Of a DNA stretch of 14,238 nucleotides, positions 5,336 through 12,797 are shown one piece after another (within the stretch, counting starts at the first letter, position 1; the number at the start of each line of letters is the position of its first letter). The stretch covers positions 1 to 14,238 of the forward strand of contig JAISSM010000003.1 of NCBI GenBank assembly GCA_031273075.1, given 5' to 3'. Both the position numbers and the translations under genes were made by a program. The notes beneath the pieces were generated by a model. The model had not been told where the DNA came from. It searched no databases and saw nothing but the letters and a program-made list of their open reading frames with translations. The stretch comes from Rickettsiales bacterium. Lineage in GTDB: Bacteria > Pseudomonadota > Alphaproteobacteria > Rs-D84.

Positions 5336-7605
5336 TATTTATCCCACACATCCGAAATAGAATACTCCGCCACAAGCGGCACCGAAATCAAAGCCGCGCC
5401 TTCCATAATGCCCTTTATCCGACATGCATAATTTTCTGCATCCGCGACTGGACATTCGAACACTATTTCGTCATGCACTTGAAGAATCATTTTGATCGGA
5501 AGTTCGCCAAGCCTTGCGACCGCGACGCGCATAATGTCGGCCTCATACCCTTGAACGGGGGCGTTGACGGCGGCGCGAAGGGAATAAGAACGAAGCCTAG
5601 GATTATTTATATCCGGGAAAAATATTTTGCGCCCCATGGGTGTTTCAACGAACCCTTGCGCGAGGGCGACTTTTTTCGTCCGCTCTATATAATCTTTTAT
5701 CTCCGGGAATCCGCCCATATAATCCTCGATGATTTTTGCGGCGGCGGCGACCGGCGCGTTCAGTTGCGCGGCAAGACCGAAAGGCGATACGCCGTAAATG
5801 ATCGAGAAATTTATGGTTTTCGCGATGCGGCGATTTTCAGGCGTGACCATCCCGAAAAGTTTCAACGCGGTCTCCGAATGAATATCCTTGCCATCTCTAA
5901 ATGCATCTTTAAGCACCCGAACGTCCGCCATATCCGCCAAAATCCGAAGTTGGATTTGCGAATAATCCGCGGCGATAAGAACATGCCCGGGGGCGGCGAC
6001 GAAACATTTGCGGATCTCGCCCCCGATGTCCGACTTTATCGGAATGTTCTGCAAATTCGGATTCACGGACGACAGACGCCCGGTGTTGGTGCTGGTCTGT
6101 AAATAGGTCGTGTGAATTCGCCCGTCCGCGCCGATGGATTTCGGAAGCGCGTCCGTATAGGTGCCCGAAAGTTTCGTTATCGACCGCCATTCGAGAACTA
6201 AGCGCGCGACCTCGGACACGGGCGCAAGCTCGGTCAAAACGTCGGCGTCCGTACTGCGCTTTTTCCCGGACGGAAGTTTCAACTTGTCGAATAAAATCTC
6301 GCCCAACTGTTTCGGACTTGCAATGTTGAATTCCTCGCCCGCCGATTCCCAAATTTTTATTTGAAGTTCATCCGCGCGCGCGTGAAGCGATTCGGAAATT
6401 TCATTAAGTTTTTTCACATCGACCAGAACGCCGTTTTTCTCCATCTGAAACAGGGGCCGCAAAATCGCCAAATCCATTTCATATACCTTCGCCGGATTTG
6501 CGATAAACGCATGATAGTCGTCCAACAATTCGCCGCGCAAAGTTTTGTTCGCCGCATAATTCATAAGCATCACGTCGTCGATAGGCTGAATTTTAGACAC
6601 GTCGAACCCCTGGGTGTCCAACTTATGAAAAATCGTTTTCCAGTCCCACGCAATCTTTTTAATATTTGGATCGATTAACTTACCCCAACACTCCCCCACA
6701 AACAGCCCCTCGCACCCCTCCTCAAAAACAAAAACTTCATCGGACTGTTGACTGTTGACTGCGGACTGTGGACTGAAAAGTTTCCTCACTTTCTCCGCCA
6801 ACACGGGGGATCCGACTTCATCTATAAAAAACTTCCGCGCCGCGTCCGCATCGAAACTGTATTCCGGATAAGGCGGAATATCCACGTCGGTTTTAAGGGC
6901 GACCAACTTTTTCGACATAAACGCCGAATCGCGCCCGTCGGTCAACAGTTGCCGCACTCGGTCGTTTTTCACCTTGTCCAAATTATCATACAGATTTTCC
7001 AAAGTTCCGAATTCGGATAATAACTCCGCGGCCTTTTTCGGCCCGACGCCGTGAACGCCCGGAACGTTGTCGGACGAATCGCCGATAAGCGCCTGACAGT
7101 CTATGACTTGATCCGGCCTGACGCCGAACTTTTCGAAAACCCCGCCTTCATGGATCTCGATCTCCTTCATGGTGTCGTACATGAAAACGCACGGATTGAT
7201 AAGCTGCATCAAATCCTTGTCGCTGGAAATGATTCGGGTGGGGCAACTGTGTTGGCATAAAGTCGCGATAACGTCGTCGGCTTCTACGCCCGGAACTGCA
7301 AGACACGGCATGCCCATTGCGGCGGCGGCGGCGCGCGCGATAGGAAATTGCCGGACAAGATCGTCGGGAACGTCGACGCGATTCATCTTATAGCCGGGAT
7401 ATATCTCGTGGCGCCAGTTTTTTCGCTCCGCGTCGAAAACACAGATGAATTCGTCGTCCCGGCCGGCGTCGAACAAGAGGGGAAGTATCATATTGCAGAA
7501 ACCGAAAACGGCATTCACAGGAACGCCGTCCGGCCGCGTCAGGCGGCTGTGCACTCCATAGAACGCCCGGAACAACAAAGAATTACCGTCGATGATATTG
7601 CGCAT
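5335..7605 (-). CDS. polA: DNA polymerase I without a functional proofreading domain
   Basis: Pol I fills gaps and removes RNA primers during replication and repair. The 756 residues are short for the family (about 930 in E. coli). The 5' nuclease (1-260) is intact: D6, FDAERKNWRHEIYPGYKMNR, VEADD (107-111), SSDKDL and GDSSDNVPGVHGVGPKKA (175-192). The 3'-5' exonuclease region (about 290-385) is shrunken and lacks the usual N-terminal Asp-x-Glu; a heptad repeat encodes SPQSAVNSQQSDE at its boundary. The polymerase (about 385-756) is complete: motif A ADYSQIQLRI (D547), motif B RRIAKTINFSIIYG (K596, F600, Y604), motif C VHDE (H711-E713). Q552 stands where E. coli has the steric-gate Glu (E710). 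The start ATG shares one base with the upstream omp stop (TAATG), so translation is probably coupled. Confidence 0.95.
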   Translation of the reverse strand: MRNIIDGNSLLFRAFYGVHSRLTRPDGVPVNAVFGFCNMILPLLFDAGRDDEFICVFDAERKNWRHEIYPGYKMNRVDVPDDLVRQFPIARAAAAAMGMPCLAVPGVEADDVIATLCQHSCPTRIISSDKDLMQLINPCVFMYDTMKEIEIHEGGVFEKFGVRPDQVIDCQALIGDSSDNVPGVHGVGPKKAAELLSEFGTLENLYDNLDKVKNDRVRQLLTDGRDSAFMSKKLVALKTDVDIPPYPEYSFDADAARKFFIDEVGSPVLAEKVRKLFSPQSAVNSQQSDEVFVFEEGCEGLFVGECWGKLIDPNIKKIAWDWKTIFHKLDTQGFDVSKIQPIDDVMLMNYAANKTLRGELLDDYHAFIANPAKVYEMDLAILRPLFQMEKNGVLVDVKKLNEISESLHARADELQIKIWESAGEEFNIASPKQLGEILFDKLKLPSGKKRSTDADVLTELAPVSEVARLVLEWRSITKLSGTYTDALPKSIGADGRIHTTYLQTSTNTGRLSSVNPNLQNIPIKSDIGGEIRKCFVAAPGHVLIAADYSQIQLRILADMADVRVLKDAFRDGKDIHSETALKLFGMVTPENRRIAKTINFSIIYGVSPFGLAAQLNAPVAAAAKIIEDYMGGFPEIKDYIERTKKVALAQGFVETPMGRKIFFPDINNPRLRSYSLRAAVNAPVQGYEADIMRVAVARLGELPIKMILQVHDEIVFECPVADAENYACRIKGIMEGAALISVPLVAEYSISDVWDK
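6741..6775 (-). repeat. Five-copy 7-bp tandem repeat inside polA
   Basis: On the minus strand five consecutive CAGTCNN units (35 bp) encode the linker between the 5' nuclease and the degenerate exonuclease region. The unit differs from the AAGAATK heptads elsewhere, but the 7-bp period is the same. Confidence 0.85.
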
Positions 7606-8156
7606 TAAAACGCTATGCGGATTTTGCCGCGAATGTCGTATTGCGCGAACCCGATGTCCTTTTCCGCCAAGGGGGGAATCGAGACGGTCGCGACGTCGTC
7701 GGCGTAAAACACACGGCCCTCGATATCGAAGAACAGGGGCGTCATGGGAATGCTGAATTGAAGCCCGGCCATCGCCTGATAACCCATCGCGGAATTTATA
7801 TCGGCGCCGCCGTCGACGCTTCCGCCCAAAACCCTTCCAACGCCAAGCCCGATGTACGGCTTCACGATCGGCGTCGGGAAAAGCTTTATGTACCCGTTGA
7901 CCATGCCGACGTGAAGATCGATCGTCTTGCTGGTTAAAAATCCGTATTCGCCTTCTACGCGGATTATCGGAAGATCGACCCCGGCGACCGCGCCGAACGA
8001 GTTGGCCGACTTTTTGATGTTTCCCTCGGCGGGCACGCTGAACGCGATGTTGTTTCCGACTGACGCGACGCCGCCGACGTAAAAGTCGACGATCATTCCC
8101 GCTTGCAGCAACGAAAAATTAAAAACAAACAACGAAGAAAGAAAAAGTTTTTTCAT
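7605..8156 (-). CDS. Small outer-membrane beta-barrel protein
   Basis: This 183-aa protein has a signal peptide (MKKLFLSSLFVFNFSLLQA, cut before GMI). Gly/aromatic-rich strands follow (VEGEYGFLTSKTIDLHVG, KPYIGLGVGRVLGG, AMAGLQFSIPMTPLFFDI), and it ends FAQYDIRGKIRIAF with a terminal Phe. It fits the 8-strand opacity/Omp25-like porin class common in alphaproteobacteria. AAAGGA lies 7 nt upstream of the start. Its TAA overlaps the polA ATG by one base, an odd pairing of a surface protein with a replication enzyme. It is divergent from pth. The fold class is likely; no specific function can be given. Confidence 0.8.
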   Translation of the reverse strand: MKKLFLSSLFVFNFSLLQAGMIVDFYVGGVASVGNNIAFSVPAEGNIKKSANSFGAVAGVDLPIIRVEGEYGFLTSKTIDLHVGMVNGYIKLFPTPIVKPYIGLGVGRVLGGSVDGGADINSAMGYQAMAGLQFSIPMTPLFFDIEGRVFYADDVATVSIPPLAEKDIGFAQYDIRGKIRIAF

Positions 8157-8195
8157 ATTTTATCCTTTTGATTAGTGATATAATACTAGAAAGAA
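8157..8195. promoter_or_regulatory. Divergent promoter region, omp-polA and pth
   Basis: Only 39 bp separate the two starts. TATAAT (8179-8184) lies 11 bp before the pth ATG and could serve as its -10, giving a very short leader. The minus strand carries TATTAT in the same AT-rich patch, plus AAAGGA for omp. The -35 boxes are weak. Confidence 0.4.
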
Positions 8196-8720
8196 ATGAC
8201 GGAAAAGGCAAGATTTTTTTTGATCGCGGGACTTGGGAACCCCGGACCGGAATACGCGCTGTCAAGGCACAACGCGGGGTTCATGGCCGTCGACGCGCTC
8301 GCCGGCCCCGACGATTGGAAAAAGGAAAGGAATTACCTTATTAAACATATTATGAACGGCGAGAAGCGCGTCACATTTATAAAACCGCAAACTTTTATGA
8401 ATCTGTCGGGCGCGGCGCTGGGAATGGTGATGACGAAATATAAAATACCGCTTGCGAACGTGACGGTGATACACGACGATATAGATCTTAAACTTGGGGA
8501 CGTGAGGACGAAAACCGGGGGCGGGAACGCGGGGCATAACGGGCTTAAATCGATAGACGCGGCGATTGGAACGAATTATAACCGGATAAGGATAGGCGTG
8601 GGGCGTCCGGAGGATCCGGGATACGACATAGCGGATTGGGTCTTGGGCAAATTCGCAAAAACAGAATTATCCATACTCGAACCCATCTTCAAATCCCTCC
8701 CCTCCCTCCTCGTCATATAA
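8196..8720 (+). CDS. pth: Peptidyl-tRNA hydrolase
   Basis: Pth cleaves peptidyl-tRNA released from stalled ribosomes, recycling tRNA in the cytoplasm. The family motifs are all present: GLGNPGPEY (N15), SRHNAGF (catalytic H25), KPQTFMNLSG (M68, N69), HDDIDLKLG (D94) and GGGNAGHNGLKSI (N115), then RIRIGVGRP and DIADWVLGKF. The 174 residues are somewhat shorter than the usual ~190; the C-terminal lid helix region ends early after SLPSLLVI. The ribosome binding site is weak (AGAAAGAA directly before the ATG). The last 8 bp overlap the end of the convergent 1078-aa gene, so no terminator fits between them. Confidence 0.95.
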   Translation: MTEKARFFLIAGLGNPGPEYALSRHNAGFMAVDALAGPDDWKKERNYLIKHIMNGEKRVTFIKPQTFMNLSGAALGMVMTKYKIPLANVTVIHDDIDLKLGDVRTKTGGGNAGHNGLKSIDAAIGTNYNRIRIGVGRPEDPGYDIADWVLGKFAKTELSILEPIFKSLPSLLVI

Positions 8721-11700
8721 ATTTATATGTCTTGCAGGTCTCACTCGGCAAGCAACACATCGCTGTCTTGGGGTTGGTTATTTTGAACCCATTTTCGCAA
8801 TACGCGACGCTATGATTTTTCGGCACGCCGCACTCGGTGGAATTGGTCCAATTAGTTCCGCATCTTATTTCAAGCCCTCCTTGGGTTACTTTATACCACC
8901 CGGGTTCATAACCTGCAGAGAGAGAATAATTTTTCCCGTTAATATATATAATAAGCATTCTATGGTTGATGGCATCCCCTTCCATGTTGTTGTCTTCATT
9001 TATATATGCATAGTTCAAATACCTTTCCGTCGCGTTCGCATTAGTGCTAAGACGGGAACTGTATATCCCATCCTTGGTTACGGTCACAAAAGTCCCGGAA
9101 CATGTCTCCGGAATGCCAACATCGCCATAGTTTCTGTTATCCAGCGTGCCCGAACAGAATAAATGCGTTTCACCTTCCGTCGCGACATAGTTCCATCCTC
9201 CGATAGGCTCGTCATCCTTACTCGGCATGCAATAATCGTCGGGGACGGGGACGGAGGCGCGTTCATTGCCCGGATACCAATCCGTCGAATTTCCCTCCGG
9301 AAGTCTCGTTTCAAAACAACACATATTAGCAAGGCAAGTACCGCCCATGCCTGGCGAACCTTGAACGGGCGGATCCCCTTCCACTGCCGCCGTCCATTCC
9401 ATCTTTACATGCGATTTGCCAAGGTTGTCTATCGTGAAATCCGATGCTCTGTCAAGGTCTTGACAGCAATTTCCAAGGGTGTCTTTTTTACCGCTATAGC
9501 AACAGTTCGTAAACTTATTGACATTAAATAAAAACCCTCCGTTCACGCCGACACTGACGCCATTTTCATGAATTATTATAATTTCTTTGCCGGGGCTGGC
9601 GCTTTCTGTTTCAGATGCAGATGGCCCGCCCCCGTTGAGATCCTTTTCGCCGCTGCAATTCTCGTACACGGAACTTCCGGTGTCGTCGCACCTGTCATCT
9701 GTTCCGCTTCCCGGATAGAAAACGACGACACGACCTTCCGGACACTCCCCTGTGTTGCAATTGTTGCTGCCACTGCCGCCGCTGAACCATTGCAAAATGG
9801 TGTCCATTCCTCTTATTGCAAGGAAGGTTATTTTACTATCTTTATTGGTAATCGGTAAATTGCACCTCCCCCATATCGACCTTGCGATCACCGTCTTCGA
9901 ATCGAATTCCTCGGGACATGCGCCTATTTCGCCGCCCGTCGACTCGGCGCCGCAGTATTCTTTGAAATCGACGCTGTTGTTTTTTCTTATCGCCCGCAAG
10001 TCCTCGTCCGCCACTTGACCCACGCAGGCGCTTACTTCGTTGTAACAATGATTGGAGTTGGTGCTGAGTATATTGCGCCTCTGACTCGAATCGGTGTCCG
10101 TGCAAAGCCCAAATTGATTTTCGCGCGTCTGGCATTGAAGCCGGATGCACTCCTGCCCTACTATGCGGCAGTTCTGCAGAATCGCCGCGTACGTCTTTTG
10201 CAGATCCACGTCTTTTATGCCGCCGGCCCACTCCGTCCCCACGGCGCTTTCCCCGTCGATCCAGCTTTGCTGCATAAGCGCGCCGCACGCGTCCTGAACG
10301 TCGGCGCACATCTTGTTTACGGTGGTGTCCGCGAAAACGCCGAAGATGGACAGGCTGCGCGCGTCGAAATCCTGAATGGATTGCGCCGTGCCGCGCTTGC
10401 ATTCCCCGATGACGGTTGTGCAGTTCCGCCGCATGCCTTCAAGTCTTTCGTTCTGCGCGATTTTTATTTTGGCCAGCGCCTCTTCCAAAAAGTTTTCCCA
10501 TACTACGGAGGCAATGTCCTCGCAGTTCGCGACGGCCGGCTCTATATAGGCGCGCTTGGAATCGAGGAACCTGACGACGGGCGCGTTCGCGACGACGGTC
10601 GCCCACTTCTCGGCGCCGGACGGCCGGACGAGGACCCCGGACAGTTCGGCCAAATCCTTGGTAAGAATCGCGGCGCCGGTCATCGGATCTATATACTTTC
10701 CGGACGGATCCAAACACTTGCCAAGGTCCGACCCGCAAACGGCGTCCTTGTTTATGACCTCCATCATCTGCTTTGTGCAGGCCGCGATGTCGGCGCTGTT
10801 CCGGTCCTGATAGTTGGTAAGGCGCGACATGTCGAGCAAGGCGCCGCCCTCGCGCGCCTTTTCAAGCGCGGTCGAACGAAGGGAATCGTAATTTTTCGCG
10901 ATGGTGTTGCAGTCCTGTTCTATGGACATCTGATACGCCGATTGAATTATGGGGATGTCGGCCTGATCGCAAACTTCGTTCGCCATGTCGACGCAGATCG
11001 GCAAAGCCGCGCGATAAAGCGCCTCGCCCTCTTTGCTTGTCGTGGCGGCGCCCAGCGTGGAATCGATGTTGTCGAAAACGTCGCCCAAACCGTCGGACGT
11101 CCTAAGGTTGATGGCGGCCAGGGATTGCGTCTGCTTTGAATCGGCCGTCTTCGCGTTGATTTTTTGAAGTATGGAACCGAGGGCCTGCTGGGACGCCGAG
11201 AGATCCTTGACGTTATAGGCCAGTTCGCCTTCGGTCGCGCGCACCATCGCTTCGGCGTCTTCCTTGTCCATGTTGACGGCCAAAAGCCTTTCTTGAAAAT
11301 CGGTCAGCTTGGATTGCGCCAATTCCAGGGCCTGCTTGTCGTTCTCGAAATCATACATGCGGGACGAACAGGCGCACCGGCGAAGCGCGGCGTTTTTGTT
11401 CGCGCAAAATTCGTCCATGCAGGAGAAATAGGTCTCGCGGCAGAAAGTATAGGCGGAACTTATGCCGGTGCCGACGACGCGGTTGGCGGCGACGGCGGCG
11501 CGCCCGCGACTGGCCGTCGCGCCGCCTGTACCACGCGCGGATGAATGACCGACGGCGACGGCGGAACGAACGGCGGCCCGCGATTGAACCGCGGCGCTGG
11601 AATCTCGCCGTAACGAAGTGGAGGCGGACGAAGATTGCGCGCGCGGCGCGACTTTGCTTGTTACGGCGGCCCGCGATCGACCCGCGACGGCGGCGCCGGA

Positions 11701-11949
11701 CGGCGACGGGTCGCGGGAGGCGGACGGCGCGCTGACAACCTTGCGCGTTACGGCGGCCCGGGATTGCTGAACTCTTGGAACGGCGGCGGCGTCGTCGACC
11801 GCGGCCGCCCTTTGGGTCCTTGAAGCCGCGGCGCTTTGGGAAGATGAACGCGACGTTGTGACGACCGAATCGCCCGCGCTGCGGGATGCGGAGCGCGCAA
11901 AACAGACCGGCAATATCGCGATTGCCAAAAATAAAACCACCCTCTTCAT
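8713..11949 (-). CDS. Large secreted Cys-rich protein, family not recognised
   Basis: The 1078-aa product starts with a signal peptide (MKRVVLFLAIAILPVCFARS). A low-complexity Ser/Ala/Arg region with degenerate RAAV repeats spans residues 46-158. A compact Cys cluster (FCRETYFSCMDEFCANKN, RRCACSS, residues 169-196) leads into a charged, coiled-coil-like stretch (about 203-275). A long domain with spaced Cys (about 315-690) follows, then a Cys-rich C-terminal third with CC pairs (NCCYSG, GNCCQD, MCCFE, MCCLPS). The protein must be exported and disulphide-bonded. The 3' third of the gene is visibly AT-richer than the 5' part, which suggests a mosaic or variable C-terminus. Nothing clearly identifies an enzyme; a surface or secretion-linked structural role is only inferred. 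No Shine-Dalgarno is visible at the start. Confidence 0.8.
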   Translation of the reverse strand: MKRVVLFLAIAILPVCFARSASRSAGDSVVTTSRSSSQSAAASRTQRAAAVDDAAAVPRVQQSRAAVTRKVVSAPSASRDPSPSGAAVAGRSRAAVTSKVAPRAQSSSASTSLRRDSSAAVQSRAAVRSAVAVGHSSARGTGGATASRGRAAVAANRVVGTGISSAYTFCRETYFSCMDEFCANKNAALRRCACSSRMYDFENDKQALELAQSKLTDFQERLLAVNMDKEDAEAMVRATEGELAYNVKDLSASQQALGSILQKINAKTADSKQTQSLAAINLRTSDGLGDVFDNIDSTLGAATTSKEGEALYRAALPICVDMANEVCDQADIPIIQSAYQMSIEQDCNTIAKNYDSLRSTALEKAREGGALLDMSRLTNYQDRNSADIAACTKQMMEVINKDAVCGSDLGKCLDPSGKYIDPMTGAAILTKDLAELSGVLVRPSGAEKWATVVANAPVVRFLDSKRAYIEPAVANCEDIASVVWENFLEEALAKIKIAQNERLEGMRRNCTTVIGECKRGTAQSIQDFDARSLSIFGVFADTTVNKMCADVQDACGALMQQSWIDGESAVGTEWAGGIKDVDLQKTYAAILQNCRIVGQECIRLQCQTRENQFGLCTDTDSSQRRNILSTNSNHCYNEVSACVGQVADEDLRAIRKNNSVDFKEYCGAESTGGEIGACPEEFDSKTVIARSIWGRCNLPITNKDSKITFLAIRGMDTILQWFSGGSGSNNCNTGECPEGRVVVFYPGSGTDDRCDDTGSSVYENCSGEKDLNGGGPSASETESASPGKEIIIIHENGVSVGVNGGFLFNVNKFTNCCYSGKKDTLGNCCQDLDRASDFTIDNLGKSHVKMEWTAAVEGDPPVQGSPGMGGTCLANMCCFETRLPEGNSTDWYPGNERASVPVPDDYCMPSKDDEPIGGWNYVATEGETHLFCSGTLDNRNYGDVGIPETCSGTFVTVTKDGIYSSRLSTNANATERYLNYAYINEDNNMEGDAINHRMLIIYINGKNYSLSAGYEPGWYKVTQGGLEIRCGTNWTNSTECGVPKNHSVAYCENGFKITNPKTAMCCLPSETCKTYKFI
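11476..11814 (-). repeat. Degenerate RAAV coding repeats
   Basis: This region encodes RAAAV, SRAAVTRKV, SRAAVTSKV, SRAAVRSAV and GRAAVAANRV, spaced 15-35 residues apart. The DNA around each is similar (minus strand CGGGCCGCCGT and variants). It forms a basic, flexible stalk after the signal peptide. Confidence 0.7.
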
Positions 11950-11959
11950 TTATAAGGAA

Positions 11960-11989
11960 ATACTAGTAAAAACTGCCCTGCCCCCGCAA
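11960..11989 (-). promoter_or_regulatory. Possible promoter of the 1078-aa gene
   Basis: On the minus strand TTGCGG (11984-11989) and TAGTAT (11960-11965) are 18 bp apart. The start point would fall within a few bases of the ATG (11949), which has no ribosome binding site, so the mRNA may be nearly leaderless. Confidence 0.35.
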
Positions 11990-11993
11990 GAGG

Positions 11994-12105
11994 AAAAATT
12001 AAGAATGAAGAATTAAGAATGAAGAATGGACGTCGCGGCGCTTTGCGCCGCGTGCTTAAAATTATTATTTCTTTCTTCATTCTTAATTCTTCATTCTTCA
12101 TTTAT
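11994..12105. repeat. Palindromic heptad repeat element, copy B
   Basis: The left arm is AAGAATK units (11994-12028). The core hairpin is CGCGGCGC-TTT-GCGCCGCG (12034-12052), followed by an AT-rich spacer. The right arm carries the same heptads inverted (about 12069-12105). It fills the gap between the WaaA-like stop and the 1078-aa gene. Confidence 0.85.
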
Positions 12106-12112
12106 TAACTAT

Positions 12113-12751
12113 TCACGCCTCGCGCTTAATTTTAAGAATAATCTCCCTCATCTTCCAGCTGTCGAACAAAAGTTCCTGGGACTTGACGTCTTGGGCGCCC
12201 AGATTCGCGAAACGAAGAACCTGTTTGTTGTCGACCGCCCAGACGAATTTGAAACAGCGGACGATTTTTCTGACCGCCCATCGGACGCGCTTCCACCACC
12301 TGTACGACTTGTCCGGGATATTGCCGTTGACCATAAAGCTGGGGATATTGGCCTTGCGAAGCATATGAAGTTGAATGGGCGATATTTCCGCGCCGGTGTA
12401 TATGGCGATCGACGGCTCCCAGAATTTAAGGAAATTGCGGATCACGGAAACGTTGTCGATCGGGGCGAATTGGCGTATGGCGCCGGGAACGAAGGGCCTG
12501 TCGCGAACGCCGCGCGCGTTGTATGTGACCAGAACGATCTTGCCGGGCATGCCGGCGTTTATTCCGCGAACGACTTCCGCGGCGCCGGCGATATCTTTGG
12601 CGTGCACCCAGACAAGATCGCCGCGCGGCCGGTCCTCGGTGGGGCGCCCCATTTTTTCATGAAGGGTGAACACGTCGTCCTTATAGCGGATATACAGCGC
12701 CGCCCACCGGATCGGAAACGTCAAAAACCTATACAAACGATATAATAACAT
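12113..12751 (-). CDS. WaaA/KdtA-like Kdo transferase, N-terminal half only
   Basis: WaaA adds Kdo sugars to lipid IVA during LPS core synthesis at the inner membrane. The 212 residues match the Glycos_transf_N domain: LLYRLYRFLTFPIRW membrane-binding start, LHEKMGRP (E32 at the place of the proposed catalytic Glu), LVWVHAKDIAGAAEVV, IPSFMVNGNIPDKSYRWWKR, FKFVWAVDNKQVLRFANLGA. The usual ESELWPN motif is altered to GAEISPI. The protein stops just after the LLFD of the inter-domain linker, so the C-terminal nucleotide-sugar (CMP-Kdo) domain is missing (typical length ~420). A palindromic repeat begins 8 bp past the stop. It could be a truncated paralogue, a pseudogene, or one half of a split enzyme. 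AAGGA precedes the start. Confidence 0.72.
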   Translation of the reverse strand: MLLYRLYRFLTFPIRWAALYIRYKDDVFTLHEKMGRPTEDRPRGDLVWVHAKDIAGAAEVVRGINAGMPGKIVLVTYNARGVRDRPFVPGAIRQFAPIDNVSVIRNFLKFWEPSIAIYTGAEISPIQLHMLRKANIPSFMVNGNIPDKSYRWWKRVRWAVRKIVRCFKFVWAVDNKQVLRFANLGAQDVKSQELLFDSWKMREIILKIKREA

Positions 12752-12766
12752 GTTTTATTCCTTACT

Positions 12767-12797
12767 CTTTCTTCATTCTTCATTCTCAATTCTTCAT
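12767..12797. repeat. Heptad repeat array, copy E (single arm)
   Basis: Four 7-bp units (CATTCTT type) lie between the 477-aa gene and the WaaA-like gene. They overlap the end of the 477-aa gene, whose TGA stop (12794-12796) lies within the array. No GC hairpin is attached. Confidence 0.75.

Noticed and set aside
5473..6102. A 209-aa plus-strand frame
   Set aside because: It is antisense to the polymerase domain of polA, whose motifs A, B and C are on the minus strand.
10015..11139. A 374-aa open frame on the plus strand
   Set aside because: It lies wholly inside the 1078-aa minus-strand gene in GC-rich DNA. It has no signal peptide, domain or ribosome binding site, whereas the minus frame has a signal peptide and ordered Cys motifs.
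11994..12105. CRISPR-like repeat array
   Set aside because: The units are contiguous 7-mers without unique spacers, arranged as inverted arms around a hairpin, and no cas genes are present.
12026..12745. A 239-aa plus-strand frame beginning in repeat copy B
   Set aside because: It is antisense to the WaaA-like gene, and its first residues are repeat translation. The minus strand carries recognisable family motifs.
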